Notes: generated from the sequence alone by a model not told the origin. A DNA stretch of 64,000 nucleotides from Cronobacter turicensis z3032 (GCA_000027065.2 FN543093.2:1-64000), one strand, 5' to 3'. Shown: positions 1-14,549, counted from the stretch's first letter. Numbers and translations are program-made.

Positions 1-17
1 CGCGAGGTCATACCAAC

Positions 18-1907
18 ATGTTTTATCCGGATCCTTTTGACGTCATTATCATTGGCGGGGGTCATGCAGGTACCGAGGCCGCAATGGCCGCTGCACGCAT
101 GGGTCAACAGACCCTGCTTTTGACACACAATATCGACACGCTTGGACAGATGTCCTGCAACCCGGCGATCGGCGGTATTGGTAAAGGACATCTGGTTAAG
201 GAAGTGGATGCCCTCGGCGGGCTTATGGCGAAAGCGATCGACCAGGCGGGTATTCAGTTTAGGATACTAAACGCCAGCAAAGGCCCGGCGGTTCGCGCTA
301 CCCGCGCTCAGGCGGATCGCGTGCTGTACAAGCAGGCCGTGCGTACTGCGCTGGAGAACCAGCCGAACCTGATGATCTTCCAGCAGGCCGTTGACGATCT
401 GATCGTGGAAAACGATCGTGTGGTGGGCGCCGTCACGCAGATGGGGCTGAAATTCCGCGCAAAAGCGGTCGTCCTTACGGTCGGTACGTTCCTCGACGGC
501 AAAATTCATATCGGGCTTGATAACTACAGCGGCGGCCGTGCGGGCGATCCGCCTTCCGTACCGCTGGCGCGTCGCCTGCGTGAACTGCCGCTGCGCGTCA
601 GCCGCCTGAAAACCGGAACGCCGCCGCGTATCGACGCGCGTACCATCGATTTCAGCGTGCTCGATCAGCAGCATGGCGATAACCCGATGCCGGTCTTCTC
701 GTTCATGGGATCCGCGGATCAGCATCCGCGTCAGGTGCCGTGCTATGTCACGCACACCAACGAAAAAACCCACGACGTGATCCGCAACAACCTCGATCGC
801 AGCCCTATGTACGCCGGCGTGATTGAGGGGATCGGCCCGCGCTACTGCCCTTCTATCGAAGACAAAGTGATGCGCTTCGCCGATCGCAACGCGCACCAGA
901 TTTTCCTGGAGCCCGAAGGGCTGACCAGCAACGAAATTTACCCGAACGGCATCTCCACCAGCCTGCCGTTCGACGTGCAGATGCAAATCGTCCGTTCCAT
1001 GAAAGGGATGGAGAACGCGAAGATTGTTCGCCCGGGCTACGCGATTGAGTACGATTTCTTCGATCCGCGCGACCTGAAGCCAACCCTGGAAAGCAAATAC
1101 ATCCAGGGGCTGTTCTTCGCAGGCCAGATCAACGGCACCACCGGTTATGAAGAAGCCGCCGCCCAGGGCCTGCTGGCTGGCCTTAACGCGGGCCGTTATT
1201 CGGCGGAGAAAGAGGGCTGGGCGCCAGGTCGCTCACAGGCGTATCTTGGCGTGCTGGTTGATGACCTCTGCACGCTCGGTACCAAAGAGCCGTACCGCAT
1301 GTTTACCTCTCGCGCGGAATATCGTCTGATGCTGCGTGAAGACAACGCTGATTTACGCCTGACCGAAGCCGGTCGCGAAATGGGGCTGGTCGACGATGCG
1401 CGCTGGGCGCGTTTCAACGAGAAGCTGGAAAATATCGAGCGTGAGCGCCAGCGTCTGAGAAGCACCTGGGTGACGCCGTCTACCGCCTCGGTGGAAGAGA
1501 TCAACACGGTGCTTACCGCGCCGCTCTCCCGTGAAGCTAGCGGTGAAGATCTGCTGCGTCGACCGGAAATGACCTATGCTCAGTTGACCGCGCTGTCGGT
1601 TTTCGCGCCGGCGCTGGATGACGTACAGGCGGCAGAGCAGGTTGAGATCCAGGTGAAATACGAAGGCTATATCGCCCGCCAGCAGGACGAGATAGAAAAA
1701 CAGCAGCGTAACGAAAGCACGCTGCTGCCGGCGACGCTGGATTATCGCCAGGTGAATGGCCTCTCCAATGAGGTGATCGCCAAGCTTAACGATCATAAAC
1801 CGGCATCGATTGGCCAGGCGTCCCGTATCTCCGGGATCACGCCCGCCGCTATCTCGATTCTGCTGGTCTGGCTGAAAAAACAGGGGCTACTGCGCCGCAG
1901 TGCCTGA
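18..1907 (+). CDS. mnmG: MnmG (GidA), tRNA wobble-uridine carboxymethylaminomethyl modification enzyme
   Basis: With MnmE it installs the cmnm5 group on the wobble uridine (U34) of certain tRNAs, using FAD, NADH and a methylene-THF-derived carbon. The protein is 629 aa, the normal family length. The N-terminal Rossmann FAD motif [10 protein letters not shown] is at residues 13-22, followed by the conserved CNPAIGG stretch (about residues 47-53), and the C-terminal helical domain ends in [12 protein letters not shown]. It is followed by a terminator and then rsmG, the conserved gid order near oriC, so oriC is expected just left of base 1. Its MnmE partner is at 30.2-31.5 kb here. Confidence 0.98.
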   Translation: MFYPDPFDVIIIGGGHAGTEAAMAAARMGQQTLLLTHNIDTLGQMSCNPAIGGIGKGHLVKEVDALGGLMAKAIDQAGIQFRILNASKGPAVRATRAQADRVLYKQAVRTALENQPNLMIFQQAVDDLIVENDRVVGAVTQMGLKFRAKAVVLTVGTFLDGKIHIGLDNYSGGRAGDPPSVPLARRLRELPLRVSRLKTGTPPRIDARTIDFSVLDQQHGDNPMPVFSFMGSADQHPRQVPCYVTHTNEKTHDVIRNNLDRSPMYAGVIEGIGPRYCPSIEDKVMRFADRNAHQIFLEPEGLTSNEIYPNGISTSLPFDVQMQIVRSMKGMENAKIVRPGYAIEYDFFDPRDLKPTLESKYIQGLFFAGQINGTTGYEEAAAQGLLAGLNAGRYSAEKEGWAPGRSQAYLGVLVDDLCTLGTKEPYRMFTSRAEYRLMLREDNADLRLTEAGREMGLVDDARWARFNEKLENIERERQRLRSTWVTPSTASVEEINTVLTAPLSREASGEDLLRRPEMTYAQLTALSVFAPALDDVQAAEQVEIQVKYEGYIARQQDEIEKQQRNESTLLPATLDYRQVNGLSNEVIAKLNDHKPASIGQASRISGITPAAISILLVWLKKQGLLRRSA

Positions 1908-1922
1908 GTTAAAACGCGCTTC

Positions 1923-1947
1923 GGGCCAGCCTTGTCTGGCCCTTTTT
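1923..1947 (+). terminator. Rho-independent terminator after mnmG
   Basis: A 7-bp GC stem (GGGCCAG/CTGGCCC, 1923-1929 and 1936-1942) is followed by TTTTT. It lies between mnmG and the rsmG start and probably attenuates read-through. Confidence 0.8.
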
Positions 1948-1963
1948 ATATGGAAAAACCGTC

Positions 1964-2587
1964 GTGCTGAATACACTATCCCGCCTGCTTGATGACGCAG
2001 GGATTACGCTGCCCGAACACCAGAAAGCGCAGCTGGTGGCCTATGTCGATATGCTGAACAAGTGGAACAAGGCCTACAACCTCACCTCCGTACGTGACCC
2101 GAACGAGATGCTGGTGCGCCACATCATGGACAGCATCGTGGTAGAACCGCATTTAAAGGGTTCTCGTTTTATCGATGTCGGCACCGGTCCGGGCCTGCCG
2201 GGTATTCCGCTGTCGATTGTCCGCCCGGACAGCCATTTCACGCTGCTGGATAGCCTTGGCAAGCGCGTGCGCTTTTTGCGTCAGGTGCAACACGAGCTGA
2301 AGCTCGACAATATCGCGCCGGTACAAAGCCGCGTTGAAGCCTTCCCCGCCGAGCCGCCGTTCGATGGCGTTATCAGCCGCGCGTTCGCGTCGCTCTCCGA
2401 TATGGTGAACTGGTGTCATCATCTGCCGGGCGAGCAGGGGCGTTTTTATGCTCTTAAAGGCCAGCGTCCTGATGATGAGATAAGTGCGCTGTCAGAAGGC
2501 TTTGCTGTTGAGGAAATCGTCAGGCTGTCGGTTCCGCGTCTCGACGGCGAGCGCCATCTGGTTATCCTTAAAGCAAACAGAACTTAA
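1964..2587 (+). CDS. rsmG: RsmG (GidB), 16S rRNA m7G527 methyltransferase
   Basis: SAM-dependent methyltransferase that modifies G527 of 16S rRNA; loss of function in other bacteria gives low-level streptomycin resistance. The protein is 207 aa, the same length as E. coli RsmG. The SAM-binding motif [15 protein letters not shown] is near residue 65, and the family segment [16 protein letters not shown] follows. The start is GTG at 1964, chosen because the product then begins MLNTLSRLL like the E. coli protein, 17 bp after the mnmG terminator T-tract. The next gene, atpI, starts more than 600 bp later. Confidence 0.97.
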   Translation: MLNTLSRLLDDAGITLPEHQKAQLVAYVDMLNKWNKAYNLTSVRDPNEMLVRHIMDSIVVEPHLKGSRFIDVGTGPGLPGIPLSIVRPDSHFTLLDSLGKRVRFLRQVQHELKLDNIAPVQSRVEAFPAEPPFDGVISRAFASLSDMVNWCHHLPGEQGRFYALKGQRPDDEISALSEGFAVEEIVRLSVPRLDGERHLVILKANRT

Positions 2588-2595
2588 TATTTATC

Positions 2596-2679
2596 AAAAA
2601 AAGTAGAAATAAGGGGCGGGCCTTTCGCATGGACAAAAAGAAAACTGGCCCGCATTAACAACCCCTTATTTCACTTTTT
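2596..2679. repeat. Long imperfect inverted repeat in the rsmG-atpI intergenic region
   Basis: The outer arms (2596-2616 and 2662-2679) are near-perfect reverse complements built around AAATAAGGGG and CCCCTTATTT. An inner CGGGCC/GGCCCG pair (2617-2622 and 2647-2652) is nested inside. The right arm ends in a T-run, so the structure could end rsmG transcripts. The rest of 2588-3198 is AT-rich, holds the atp promoter and contains no convincing gene. Confidence 0.55.
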
Positions 2680-3084
2680 GTTAACTTTGTTGCAGCTTGA
2701 GTATAACGAAGCATCATTTGCGCTAAAAACTTAATAGTCACCTATGAAAATATAAGGGTGCTATATTCAGGCGGCGCTATGATAACGGGGCGTAAATTGT
2801 TTCCAGTAGATGTCAATGAAAGGTATTAATCGTGTTTCGGGGTGTTTTAAAAAATTTAGGGTTTAAAGCAATTTAAAATCAAATGGTTATAAGAGACGCA
2901 TTCCTAAAGGATGTGACAAACCTTGAGCAGAAATTGTCTAGAATGTGATCTCGTGCACGCTTTATTCGCAAGGTTTACGCGCAATTTGCAGTTTTTACAT
3001 TTCTTTTCAGGTTTAAGAGAAACTTGAAAAAAACGCGTTCTGAAAATTATTTAAACATTTATTCACCTTTTGGCTACTTATAGT

Positions 3085-3112
3085 TTGAAATCACGTGCTC
3101 GCCCCGTATAAT
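3085..3112 (+). promoter_or_regulatory. Sigma70 promoter of the atp operon
   Basis: TTGAAA (3085-3090), a 16-bp spacer and a consensus TATAAT (3107-3112) lie about 85 bp ahead of atpI. It is the best sigma70 match in the 610-bp intergenic region and sits where the E. coli atp (unc) operon promoter is expected. Confidence 0.7.
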
Positions 3113-3198
3113 TTGAGCGCTTTTTGAGGCTTGACTCAGAGCGTCAAAGAACGTTTTATACGACACGCGACATACCTCGAAGGGAGCAGTGGCAAAAA

Positions 3199-4710
<1,512 letters not shown>

Positions 4711-4760
4711 TGAATTTCCAGACAATATCAGAACATTAACCAGATAAGAGGCATTGTGCT

Positions 4761-5231
4761 GTGAATCTTAACGCAACAATCCTCGGCCAGGCCATCGCGT
4801 TTGTCCTGTTCGTTCTGTTCTGTATGAAGTACGTATGGCCGCCAATTATGGCTGCCATCGAAAAACGTCAGAAAGAAATTGCTGACGGTCTGTCTTCTGC
4901 AGAACGCGCTAAAAAGGATCTGGAGCTTGCACAGTCCAACGCGACCGACCAGCTGAAAAAAGCGAAAGCGGAAGCCCAGGTGATTATTGAGCAGGCGAAC
5001 AAACGCCGCGCTCAGATCCTGGACGAAGCGAAAGCTGAAGCAGAGCAGGAACGTAACAAAATCGTGGCGCAGGCCCAGGCCGAAATCGAAGCCGAGCGTA
5101 AACGTGCCCGTGAAGAGCTGCGCAAGCAGGTTGCTATCCTGGCTGTTGCTGGCGCCGAGAAGATCATTGAACGTTCCGTGGATGAAGCTGCTAACAGCGA
5201 CATCGTGAATAAACTGGTCGCTGAACTGTAA
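4761..5231 (+). CDS. atpF: ATP synthase Fo subunit b
   Basis: Peripheral stalk subunit, dimeric in the complex. The protein is 156 aa with one N-terminal membrane helix (about residues 5-25) and a long charged coiled coil rich in Ala, Glu, Lys and Arg, ending KLVAEL. The start is GTG at 4761, giving [11 protein letters not shown] as in E. coli, with AAGAGG upstream. It sits between atpE and atpH in the operon. Confidence 0.98.
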   Translation: MNLNATILGQAIAFVLFVLFCMKYVWPPIMAAIEKRQKEIADGLSSAERAKKDLELAQSNATDQLKKAKAEAQVIIEQANKRRAQILDEAKAEAEQERNKIVAQAQAEIEAERKRAREELRKQVAILAVAGAEKIIERSVDEAANSDIVNKLVAEL

Positions 5232-5245
5232 GGAGGGAGGGGCTG

Positions 5246-5779
5246 ATGTCTGAATTTGTAACGGTAGCTCGCCCCTACGCCAAAGCAGCTTTTGACTTTG
5301 CCGTCGAACACCAAAGCCTCGACCGCTGGCAGGATATGCTGGCGTTTGCCGCTGAAGTGGCCAAAAACGAACAGATGGCTGAGCTCCTCTCTGGCGCCCT
5401 GGCGCCAGAAACGCTCGCTAAGTCGTTTATCGCAATCTGTGGTGACCAGTTAGACGCCAACGGCCAGAACCTGATTAAGGTGATGGCAGAAAACGGTCGT
5501 CTGAAGGTACTTCCTGATGTTCTTGAGCAGTTCATTCAGTTACGCGCAGCCCTTGAGGCTACCGTTGAAGTCGAAGTGACTTCTGCCAGCGCGCTGAGCG
5601 ATGAACAGCTTGCGAAAATCAGCGCCGCGATGGAAAAACGTCTGTCACGCAAAGTGAAGCTGAATTGCAAAATTGATAAGTCTGTAATGGCGGGCGTCAT
5701 CATCCGTTCGGGTGATACGGTCATTGACGGCAGCGTGCGCGGCCGTCTTGAGCGCCTCGCAGACGTCTTGCAGTCTTAA
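5246..5779 (+). CDS. atpH: ATP synthase F1 subunit delta
   Basis: Links the top of the alpha3beta3 head to the b-subunit stalk. The 177-aa protein has the N-terminal helical domain ([19 protein letters not shown]) and the C-terminal conserved motif around [21 protein letters not shown] strong AAGGAGGGAGG ribosome-binding site lies in the 14-bp gap after atpF. Length and sequence match E. coli AtpH. Confidence 0.98.
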   Translation: MSEFVTVARPYAKAAFDFAVEHQSLDRWQDMLAFAAEVAKNEQMAELLSGALAPETLAKSFIAICGDQLDANGQNLIKVMAENGRLKVLPDVLEQFIQLRAALEATVEVEVTSASALSDEQLAKISAAMEKRLSRKVKLNCKIDKSVMAGVIIRSGDTVIDGSVRGRLERLADVLQS

Positions 5780-5791
5780 GGGGACTGGAGC

Positions 5792-7333
5792 ATGCAACTG
5801 AATTCCACCGAAATCAGCGAACTGATCAAGCAGCGCATTGCTCAGTTCAATGTTGTGAGCGAAGCTCATAACGAAGGTACTATTGTTTCTGTAAGCGACG
5901 GTGTTATCCGCATCCACGGCCTGGCCGATTGTATGCAGGGTGAGATGATTTCCCTGCCGGGTAACCGTTACGCTATCGCACTGAACCTGGAGCGTGACTC
6001 CGTAGGTGCAGTGGTTATGGGTCCGTACGCTGACCTCGCCGAAGGCATGAAGGTGAAGTGTACTGGCCGTATTCTTGAAGTGCCGGTTGGCCGTGGCCTG
6101 CTGGGCCGTGTGGTTAACACCCTCGGCGCGCCGATCGACGGTAAAGGTCCGGTTGAACACGATGGCTTCTCGCCAATCGAAGTTATCGCACCGGGCGTTA
6201 TCGAGCGTCAGTCCGTAGACCAGCCTGTACAGACCGGTTATAAGTCCGTTGACGCCATGATCCCAATCGGTCGTGGTCAGCGTGAACTGATCATCGGCGA
6301 CCGTCAGACCGGTAAAACCGCGATGGCTATCGACGCCATCATCAACCAGCGCGACTCCGGCATCAAATGCGTGTATGTGGCTATCGGCCAGAAAGCGTCC
6401 ACCATTTCTAACGTGGTTCGTAAACTGGAAGAGCACGGCGCGCTGTCTAACACCATCGTTGTCGTCGCGACGGCTTCTGAATCCGCTGCGCTGCAATACC
6501 TGGCGCCGTACGCCGGTTGCGCGATGGGCGAATACTTCCGCGACCGCGGCGAAGACGCGCTGATCGTTTACGATGACCTGTCTAAACAGGCTGTGGCTTA
6601 CCGTCAGGTTTCCCTGCTGCTCCGTCGTCCGCCAGGACGTGAAGCATTCCCGGGCGACGTGTTCTACCTCCACTCCCGTCTGCTGGAGCGCGCATCCCGC
6701 GTTAACGCGGAATACGTTGAGAACTTCACCAAAGGTGAAGTGAAAGGTAAAACCGGCTCCCTGACTGCGCTGCCGATCATCGAAACCCAGGCGGGTGACG
6801 TTTCTGCGTTCGTTCCGACCAACGTAATTTCTATTACCGATGGTCAGATCTTCCTGGAAACCAACCTGTTTAACTCCGGTATTCGTCCGGCCGTTAACCC
6901 GGGTATCTCCGTATCGCGTGTAGGTGGTGCTGCTCAGACCAAGATCATCAAGAAACTGTCCGGTGGTATTCGTACCGCGCTGGCGCAGTATCGTGAACTG
7001 GCGGCGTTCTCTCAGTTCGCCTCCGATCTGGACGAAGCAACCCGTAAACAGCTGAGCCACGGCCAGAAAGTCACTGAACTGCTCAAGCAGAAACAGTACG
7101 CGCCGATGTCCGTTGCACAGCAGGGCCTGGTCCTGTTCGCGGCGGAACGCGGTTACCTCGAAGATGTGGAACTGGCGAAAATCGGTAGCTTCGAAGCCGC
7201 TCTGCTGGCTTACGCTGACCGTGATCACGCTCCGCTGATGCAAGAGATTAACCAGAACGGTGGCTATAACGATGAGATCGAAGGCAAGCTGAAAAGCCTC
7301 CTCGATTCCTTCAAAGCAACCCAGTCCTGGTAA
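5792..7333 (+). CDS. atpA: ATP synthase F1 subunit alpha
   Basis: Non-catalytic nucleotide-binding subunit of the F1 head. It is 513 aa, the same length as in E. coli. The N-terminal beta-barrel is followed by the P-loop GDRQTGKT near residue 169 and the alpha-subunit signature [13 protein letters not shown] near residue 367. It starts 12 bp after atpH behind AAGGGGACTGGAG. Confidence 0.99.
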   Translation: MQLNSTEISELIKQRIAQFNVVSEAHNEGTIVSVSDGVIRIHGLADCMQGEMISLPGNRYAIALNLERDSVGAVVMGPYADLAEGMKVKCTGRILEVPVGRGLLGRVVNTLGAPIDGKGPVEHDGFSPIEVIAPGVIERQSVDQPVQTGYKSVDAMIPIGRGQRELIIGDRQTGKTAMAIDAIINQRDSGIKCVYVAIGQKASTISNVVRKLEEHGALSNTIVVVATASESAALQYLAPYAGCAMGEYFRDRGEDALIVYDDLSKQAVAYRQVSLLLRRPPGREAFPGDVFYLHSRLLERASRVNAEYVENFTKGEVKGKTGSLTALPIIETQAGDVSAFVPTNVISITDGQIFLETNLFNSGIRPAVNPGISVSRVGGAAQTKIIKKLSGGIRTALAQYRELAAFSQFASDLDEATRKQLSHGQKVTELLKQKQYAPMSVAQQGLVLFAAERGYLEDVELAKIGSFEAALLAYADRDHAPLMQEINQNGGYNDEIEGKLKSLLDSFKATQSW

Positions 7334-7339
7334 CGTCTG

Positions 7340-7363
7340 GCGGCTTGCTGTAAGGCAAGCCGC
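7340..7363 (+). other. Intercistronic hairpin between atpA and atpG
   Basis: A perfect 9-bp stem (GCGGCTTGC at 7340-7348 pairs with GCAAGCCGC at 7355-7363) occupies the middle of the 50-bp gap, with no T-run. It probably stabilises or marks a processing point in the atp mRNA rather than ending it; this role is inferred. Confidence 0.55.
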
Positions 7364-7383
7364 AAGGCATTGAGGAGAAGCTC

Positions 7384-9656
<2,273 letters not shown>

Positions 9657-9676
9657 CGCCTTAATCGGAGGGTGAT

Positions 9677-10096
9677 ATGGCAATGACTTACCACCTGGAT
9701 GTCGTCAGCGCAGAGAAACAAATGTTCTCTGGTCTGGTCGAGAAAATCCAGGTTACGGGTAGCGAAGGCGAGCTGGGTATCTACCCGGGCCACGCACCGC
9801 TGCTCACCGCCATTAAGCCTGGGATGATCCGCATCGTGAAACAGCACGGCCACGAAGAGTATATCTATCTCTCCGGCGGCGTGCTGGAAGTGCAGCCGGG
9901 CACCGTAACCGTGCTGGCTGACACTGCGATTCGCGGCCAGGATCTCGACGAAGCGCGAGCCCTGGAAGCGAAACGTAAAGCGGAAGACCATATCCGTAGC
10001 TCCCACGGTGACGTGGACTACGCTCAGGCTTCTGCTGAGCTGGCCAAGGCGATCGCCAAACTGCGCGTTATCGAGTTGACCAAAAAAGCGATGTAA
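9677..10096 (+). CDS. atpC: ATP synthase F1 subunit epsilon
   Basis: Rotor-associated subunit that also inhibits ATP hydrolysis. The 139-aa protein has the N-terminal beta-sandwich ([15 protein letters not shown], then [14 protein letters not shown]) and the C-terminal helical hairpin ending ELTKKAM, as in E. coli. GGAGGGTGAT precedes the ATG. It is last in the operon and is followed by a strong terminator. Confidence 0.98.
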   Translation: MAMTYHLDVVSAEKQMFSGLVEKIQVTGSEGELGIYPGHAPLLTAIKPGMIRIVKQHGHEEYIYLSGGVLEVQPGTVTVLADTAIRGQDLDEARALEAKRKAEDHIRSSHGDVDYAQASAELAKAIAKLRVIELTKKAM

Positions 10097-10112
10097 CACC
10101 GGCTTGAAAGTT

Positions 10113-10148
10113 AAAAAGCCAGCCTGGGCGACCCGGCTGGCTTTTTTT
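10113..10148 (+). terminator. Terminator of the atp operon
   Basis: AAAAAGCCAGC pairs with GCTGGCTTTTT across a GC-containing loop, and the stem runs straight into a seven-T tract. It lies 17 bp after the atpC stop and is a textbook intrinsic terminator. Confidence 0.9.
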
Positions 10149-10439
10149 ATGTCTGTTTATCAGTCTCACTTAAGACGAGTTTTGAACGTTTACCTTGGTT
10201 TTCACCGCTTTATTCCAGCCGCAAAAAAACAGCATCCCATTGTTTTTATAAATGATACTGTGGATGCAGGCGTTTACTCTCTCGTTTTGCGCCTTCCGGT
10301 GTGCGTTACGCGCCTGTATAACAGGGTAAAACAGGTTAAAAGCGGCGATTTGCCATCACCCCGTTTTATGCTGAAAAATATGTAGAATTCCGGGCGCTAA
10401 ATCGCTTTACTTCATTCACTTTCATAAGACAGGACGACT
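10149..10439 (+). promoter_or_regulatory. atpC-glmU intergenic region carrying the glmUS promoter(s)
   Basis: About 290 bp without a credible gene. Candidate -10 elements are TGATACT near 10253-10259 in the AT-rich stretch and TATAAC near 10317, the latter inside the small inverted repeat CCTGTATAACAGG. In E. coli the glmUS promoters here are controlled by NagC; I could not mark a convincing NagC operator by eye. A 93-codon open frame in this gap has no family resemblance and is not called. Confidence 0.4.
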
Positions 10440-11810
10440 ATGTCTAGCCATGCTATGAGCGTTGTGATCCTTGCCGCTGGCAAAGGCACGCGCATGTACT
10501 CCGATCTTCCAAAAGTGCTGCACACCCTGGCCGGGAAGCCGATGGTGCAACACGTGATTGACGCCGCAAAGCATGTCGGCGCGCAACATGTTCATCTGGT
10601 TTACGGTCATGGCGGCGATCTGCTGCAAAGCACCCTCAAAGACGCCTCGCTCAACTGGGTATTACAGGCAGAACAGCTCGGCACTGGCCATGCGATGCAG
10701 CAGGCGGCGCCGTTCTTTAGCGACGATGAAGATGTGCTGATGCTCTACGGCGACGTTCCGCTGATCTCTGTTGAGACTCTGCAACAGCTCTGCGCGGCGA
10801 AGCCGCAGGGCGGCATTGGCCTGTTAACCGTGAAGCTCGACGACCCGACCGGCTATGGCCGCATTACCCGTGAGAACGGAAAAGTCTCCGGGATCGTTGA
10901 GCATAAAGATGCCAGCGACGAGCAGCGCCAGATTAACGAAATCAACACCGGCATCCTGGTGGCCAACGGCGCGGATCTGAAGCGCTGGCTGGCGAAGCTC
11001 GACAATAACAATGCGCAGGGCGAATACTACATCACCGACATCATCGCGATGGCCTGGAACGAAGGCCGTGAGATTGCCGCTGTACATCCGCAGCGTTTAA
11101 GCGAAGTGGAAGGCGTGAACAACCGCCTGCAGCTGGCGCGTCTTGAACGCGTTTACCAGGCCGAGCAGGCCGAGAAACTGCTGCTGGCGGGCGTGATGCT
11201 GCGCGACCCGGCGCGTTTTGATCTGCGCGGCACCCTGAAACACGGGCGCGATGTCGAGATCGACGCTAACGTGATTATTGAAGGCGATGTTGTGCTGGGC
11301 CATCGCGTCAAAATCGGCGCGGGCTGCGTGATTAAAAACAGCGTCATCGGCGACGACTGCGAAGTCAGCCCCTACAGCGTGGTGGAAGACGCTCGTCTTG
11401 ACGCCGCCTGTACTATCGGGCCGTTCGCGCGTCTGCGTCCGGGCGCGGAGCTTCTCGAAGGCGCGCATGTCGGCAACTTCGTTGAGATGAAAAAAGCGCG
11501 TCTGGGTAAAGGCTCGAAAGCGGGTCACCTGACTTATCTTGGCGACGCGGAGATCGGCGATAACGTTAACATCGGCGCAGGCACCATCACCTGTAACTAT
11601 GATGGCGCTAATAAACACAAAACCATCATTGGCGACGATGTGTTTGTCGGCTCCGATACCCAATTAGTCGCGCCGGTCACGGTGGCGAAAGGCGCGACCA
11701 TCGCTGCAGGTACAACGGTGACGCGCAACATCGCGGAAAACGAGCTGGTGCTCACCCGCGTGCCGCAGGTGCACAAGCAGGGCTGGCGTCGCCCGGTGAA
11801 GAAAAAATAA
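10440..11810 (+). CDS. glmU: GlmU, bifunctional GlcN-1-P acetyltransferase / GlcNAc-1-P uridyltransferase
   Basis: Makes UDP-GlcNAc, the precursor of peptidoglycan and LPS, by acetylating GlcN-1-P and then transferring UMP from UTP. The 456-aa length equals that of E. coli. The N-terminal pyrophosphorylase domain has [15 protein letters not shown] near residue 11. The C-terminal left-handed beta-helix shows hexapeptide repeats from about residue 250 and the acetyl-CoA region around [19 protein letters not shown]. It is followed by glmS, which supplies the upstream glucosamine phosphate; the two form the glmUS unit. Confidence 0.98.
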   Translation: MSSHAMSVVILAAGKGTRMYSDLPKVLHTLAGKPMVQHVIDAAKHVGAQHVHLVYGHGGDLLQSTLKDASLNWVLQAEQLGTGHAMQQAAPFFSDDEDVLMLYGDVPLISVETLQQLCAAKPQGGIGLLTVKLDDPTGYGRITRENGKVSGIVEHKDASDEQRQINEINTGILVANGADLKRWLAKLDNNNAQGEYYITDIIAMAWNEGREIAAVHPQRLSEVEGVNNRLQLARLERVYQAEQAEKLLLAGVMLRDPARFDLRGTLKHGRDVEIDANVIIEGDVVLGHRVKIGAGCVIKNSVIGDDCEVSPYSVVEDARLDAACTIGPFARLRPGAELLEGAHVGNFVEMKKARLGKGSKAGHLTYLGDAEIGDNVNIGAGTITCNYDGANKHKTIIGDDVFVGSDTQLVAPVTVAKGATIAAGTTVTRNIAENELVLTRVPQVHKQGWRRPVKKK

Positions 11811-11820
11811 ATAACGTTGA

Positions 11821-11890
11821 TGGCGGGCGCGCTTTGCTTGCCCGCCACACGCTTTTGTCGGCCGGATAAGCGTTAAGGCCTCCGGCAGAC
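11821..11890. repeat. REP-like palindromic element between glmU and glmS
   Basis: A hairpin TGGCGGGC/GCCCGCCA (11821-11828 and 11840-11847) is followed by an imperfect palindrome with GCCGGATAAGCG and CCTCCGGCAGAC (11861-11890), the shape of enterobacterial REP units. Such elements commonly sit between cistrons and shape mRNA ends. Confidence 0.55.
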
Positions 11891-11998
11891 GCGGGATGAG
11901 GGGATAACATAATCTTCCGCCCACTGGCAGTACCAAAACGATAACCCCACTCTCTACAAGGCTCGGGGAGCCCGGAAAACGGGCACATACAGGTCGGC

Positions 11999-12037
11999 GA
12001 CAACGCATGGCGAAATGCCATTGTCAGGAAATTAATT
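11999..12037 (+). promoter_or_regulatory. glmS leader hairpin close to the ribosome-binding site
   Basis: GACAA (11999-12003) and TGGC (12008-12011) can pair with GCCA (12017-12020) and TTGTC (12021-12025), leaving AGGAA just ahead of the ATG. In E. coli a leader structure at this position is opened by the sRNA GlmZ to allow translation. Whether GlmZ acts here is inferred from that precedent only. Confidence 0.4.
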
Positions 12038-13867
12038 ATGTGTGGAATTGTTGGCGCTGTAGCGCAACGTGATATTGCTGAAATCCTTCTCGAAGGTTTG
12101 CGTCGTCTGGAGTACCGCGGCTATGACTCCGCCGGTCTCGCCGTCGTGGACAGCGCGGGGCATATGACCCGCCTGCGCCGTCTGGGCAAAGTGCAGATGC
12201 TGGTGCAGGCGGCGGAAGAACACCCGCTGCACGGCGGCACCGGTATCGCGCACACCCGCTGGGCGACCCACGGCGAACCGTCAGAAGGCAACGCGCACCC
12301 GCATGTCTCCGGACATATCGTCGTGGTGCATAACGGCATTATCGAAAACCACGAACCGCTGCGCGAACTGTTGAAAACGCGCGGCTACGAATTCGTCACC
12401 GAAACCGACACCGAAGTGATCGCGCATCTGGTGCACTGGGAGCTGGAGCAAGGCGGTACGCTGCGTGAAGCGGTGCTGCGCGCCATTCCTCAGCTGCGCG
12501 GCGCTTACGGCACCGTCATCATGGATAACCGCGATCCGAGCGTTCTGCTGGCGGCCCGTTCCGGCAGCCCGCTGGTGATTGGTCTCGGCGTGGGCGAGAA
12601 CTTTATCGCCTCCGATCAGCTGGCGCTGCTGCCGGTCACCCGTCGCTTTATCTTCCTCGAAGAGGGGGATATCGCCGAAGTGACCCGCCGCTCCGTCGCG
12701 ATTTTCAACACCCACGGCGAAAGCGTTTCCCGCCCGGAAATCGAATCTAACGTGCAGTATGACGCCGGCGATAAAGGCATCTACCGCCACTACATGCAAA
12801 AAGAGATCTACGAACAGCCGAACGCGATTAAAAACACGCTGGCCGGGCGCATCAGCCACGGCGAGGTGGATTTAAGCGAGCTGGGTCCGAACGCCGACGA
12901 ACTGCTCTCGCAGGTTGAGCATATTCAGATTGTCGCGTGCGGCACCTCGTATAACTCCGGTATGGTCTCCCGCTACTGGTTTGAAGCGCTGGCAGGCGTG
13001 CCGTGCGATGTCGAAATCGCCTCGGAATTCCGCTATCGCAAATCCGCCGTGCGTCGCAACAGCCTGATGATCACGCTGTCGCAGTCCGGCGAAACCGCAG
13101 ATACCCTCGCGGCGCTGCGTCTGTCCAAAGAGCTGGGTTATCTTGGTTCGCTGGCCATCTGTAACGTACCGGGCTCTTCGCTGGTGCGTGAGTCCTCGCT
13201 GGCGCTGATGACCAAAGCCGGTACGGAAATCGGCGTGGCGTCCACCAAAGCGTTCACCACGCAGCTGACCGTGTTGCTGATGCTGGTGGCGAAACTGGGT
13301 CGCCTGAAAGGCGCTGACGCCGCCATTGAGCACGATATCGTGCATGGCCTGCAGGCGTTGCCGAGCCGCATCGAGCAGATGCTCTCTCAGGACAAACGCA
13401 TCGAAGCGCTGGCGGAAGATTTCTCCGACAAGCACCACGCGCTGTTCCTGGGCCGCGGCGATCAGTACCCGATCGCGCTGGAAGGCGCGCTGAAGCTTAA
13501 AGAGATCTCCTACATCCACGCCGAAGCCTATGCGGCGGGCGAGCTCAAGCATGGCCCGCTGGCGCTGATTGACGCCGATATGCCGGTTATCGTGGTGGCG
13601 CCGAACAACGAACTGCTGGAAAAACTGAAGTCCAACATCGAAGAAGTTCGCGCCCGTGGCGGCGTGCTGTATGTCTTCGCCGATCAGGACGCCGGCTTCA
13701 GCAGCAGCGACAACATGAACATCATCCCGATGCCGCATGTTGAAGACGTTATCGCGCCGATCTTCTACACGGTTCCGCTGCAATTGCTGGCCTATCACGT
13801 CGCGCTGATCAAAGGCACCGATGTTGACCAGCCGCGTAACCTGGCGAAATCCGTCACGGTGGAATAA
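12038..13867 (+). CDS. glmS: GlmS, glutamine-fructose-6-phosphate aminotransferase
   Basis: Makes glucosamine-6-phosphate from fructose-6-phosphate and glutamine, the committed step of amino-sugar synthesis. It is 609 aa. The N-terminal glutaminase domain begins MCGIVGAV with the nucleophile Cys2, and the two C-terminal SIS sugar-isomerase domains include CGTSYNSG (about residue 300) and [19 protein letters not shown]. The C-terminus ends [11 protein letters not shown] as usual. It lies 227 bp after glmU, separated by a REP-like element and a structured leader. Confidence 0.98.
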   Translation: MCGIVGAVAQRDIAEILLEGLRRLEYRGYDSAGLAVVDSAGHMTRLRRLGKVQMLVQAAEEHPLHGGTGIAHTRWATHGEPSEGNAHPHVSGHIVVVHNGIIENHEPLRELLKTRGYEFVTETDTEVIAHLVHWELEQGGTLREAVLRAIPQLRGAYGTVIMDNRDPSVLLAARSGSPLVIGLGVGENFIASDQLALLPVTRRFIFLEEGDIAEVTRRSVAIFNTHGESVSRPEIESNVQYDAGDKGIYRHYMQKEIYEQPNAIKNTLAGRISHGEVDLSELGPNADELLSQVEHIQIVACGTSYNSGMVSRYWFEALAGVPCDVEIASEFRYRKSAVRRNSLMITLSQSGETADTLAALRLSKELGYLGSLAICNVPGSSLVRESSLALMTKAGTEIGVASTKAFTTQLTVLLMLVAKLGRLKGADAAIEHDIVHGLQALPSRIEQMLSQDKRIEALAEDFSDKHHALFLGRGDQYPIALEGALKLKEISYIHAEAYAAGELKHGPLALIDADMPVIVVAPNNELLEKLKSNIEEVRARGGVLYVFADQDAGFSSSDNMNIIPMPHVEDVIAPIFYTVPLQLLAYHVALIKGTDVDQPRNLAKSVTVE

Positions 13868-13893
13868 CGCGTTTCTGCCCGTGTTATGCTCTG

Positions 13894-13924
13894 AAGAGGT
13901 TGCCGCCCGGCAGCCTCTTTTTTT
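13894..13924 (+). terminator. Terminator of glmS
   Basis: GAGGTTGCCG pairs with CGGCAGCCTC (one G-U pair) and is followed by a run of seven T. It lies 27 bp after the glmS stop and just upstream of the next gene. Confidence 0.85.
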
Positions 13925-13946
13925 AACGTCACGGAAATGGATTTTT

Positions 13947-14549
13947 ATGTCGCTAAAGCCCTTTCTGACTGGTTCGCGTTTTTATCAGCTCATCACTTAC
14001 AGCGCAGAGGTGGATGACGACATCGCCCACCGCAGGCTGCATCAGCTAAAGCTCAAAATGGCGCAGCAACGTGAGCTGCCAAAGGCCCGCTTTATCGGCA
14101 CCTCCTCGTTTTATCATGTGCTGGTGGGCAGCAATTATCTGATGCTCTTTAGCGCGGCGCTGAATGTCGCTGCGCTGCGCCCGCCCTTTGCGCCGCTCTG
14201 GGTTTTCGGCGGCGTGCTCTGGCTGATACTGCTGATGGTCATTGCGTTTATGGTTGAAAAAGGGCGTCGCAGCGGGCTGGTATTGCTCCTGTACAGCTGG
14301 TTTTTCCATCTGGCGTTAAGCGTAGTTGCGCTGTGCGTCGGGCTGGCGCGCTGGCCTTCTTCGTGGGGGTTCTGGTTATGCTGGGGCGGCGGCGCGCTGC
14401 TGATATGGCTGGCCTGGAGAATGATGAACAGCCAGGAAATGTTCAGGCTGGTCCGCTGGTGCCTGGCGATAAAAATGCATCGCGTCCATACCAAAGAACT
14501 TCAGCGGCCCTCGGAAAAACGCGCCGTAAAACGAAGAAAAAAATCGTGA
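13947..14549 (+). CDS. Uncharacterised four-helix inner-membrane protein
   Basis: I do not recognise a family. The ATG at 13947 gives 200 aa. A charged cytoplasmic N-terminus (residues 1-50) is followed by four hydrophobic segments at about 55-75, 80-101, 109-131 and 138-157, the last three rich in tryptophan, and a strongly basic tail ending RAVKRRKKS. The gene sits between glmS and pstS, where E. coli K-12 carries a fimbrial cluster, so this is a variable slot. The ATG falls only about 20 bp after the glmS terminator T-run, so it may rely on read-through or on a promoter within glmS. Confidence 0.7.
   Translation: MSLKPFLTGSRFYQLITYSAEVDDDIAHRRLHQLKLKMAQQRELPKARFIGTSSFYHVLVGSNYLMLFSAALNVAALRPPFAPLWVFGGVLWLILLMVIAFMVEKGRRSGLVLLLYSWFFHLALSVVALCVGLARWPSSWGFWLCWGGGALLIWLAWRMMNSQEMFRLVRWCLAIKMHRVHTKELQRPSEKRAVKRRKKS

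Noticed and set aside
267..986. 239-codon open frame on the minus strand within mnmG
   Set aside because: It lies fully inside mnmG, has no ribosome-binding site and reads as a His/Arg-rich antisense shadow typical of GC-rich codon bias.
5645..7243. 532-codon minus-strand open frame across atpH and atpA
   Set aside because: Antisense to two certain genes; composition is that of a codon-bias shadow and no domain is recognisable.
10104..10385. 93-codon plus-strand frame after atpC
   Set aside because: It runs through the atp terminator hairpin, has no Shine-Dalgarno sequence and no family resemblance.
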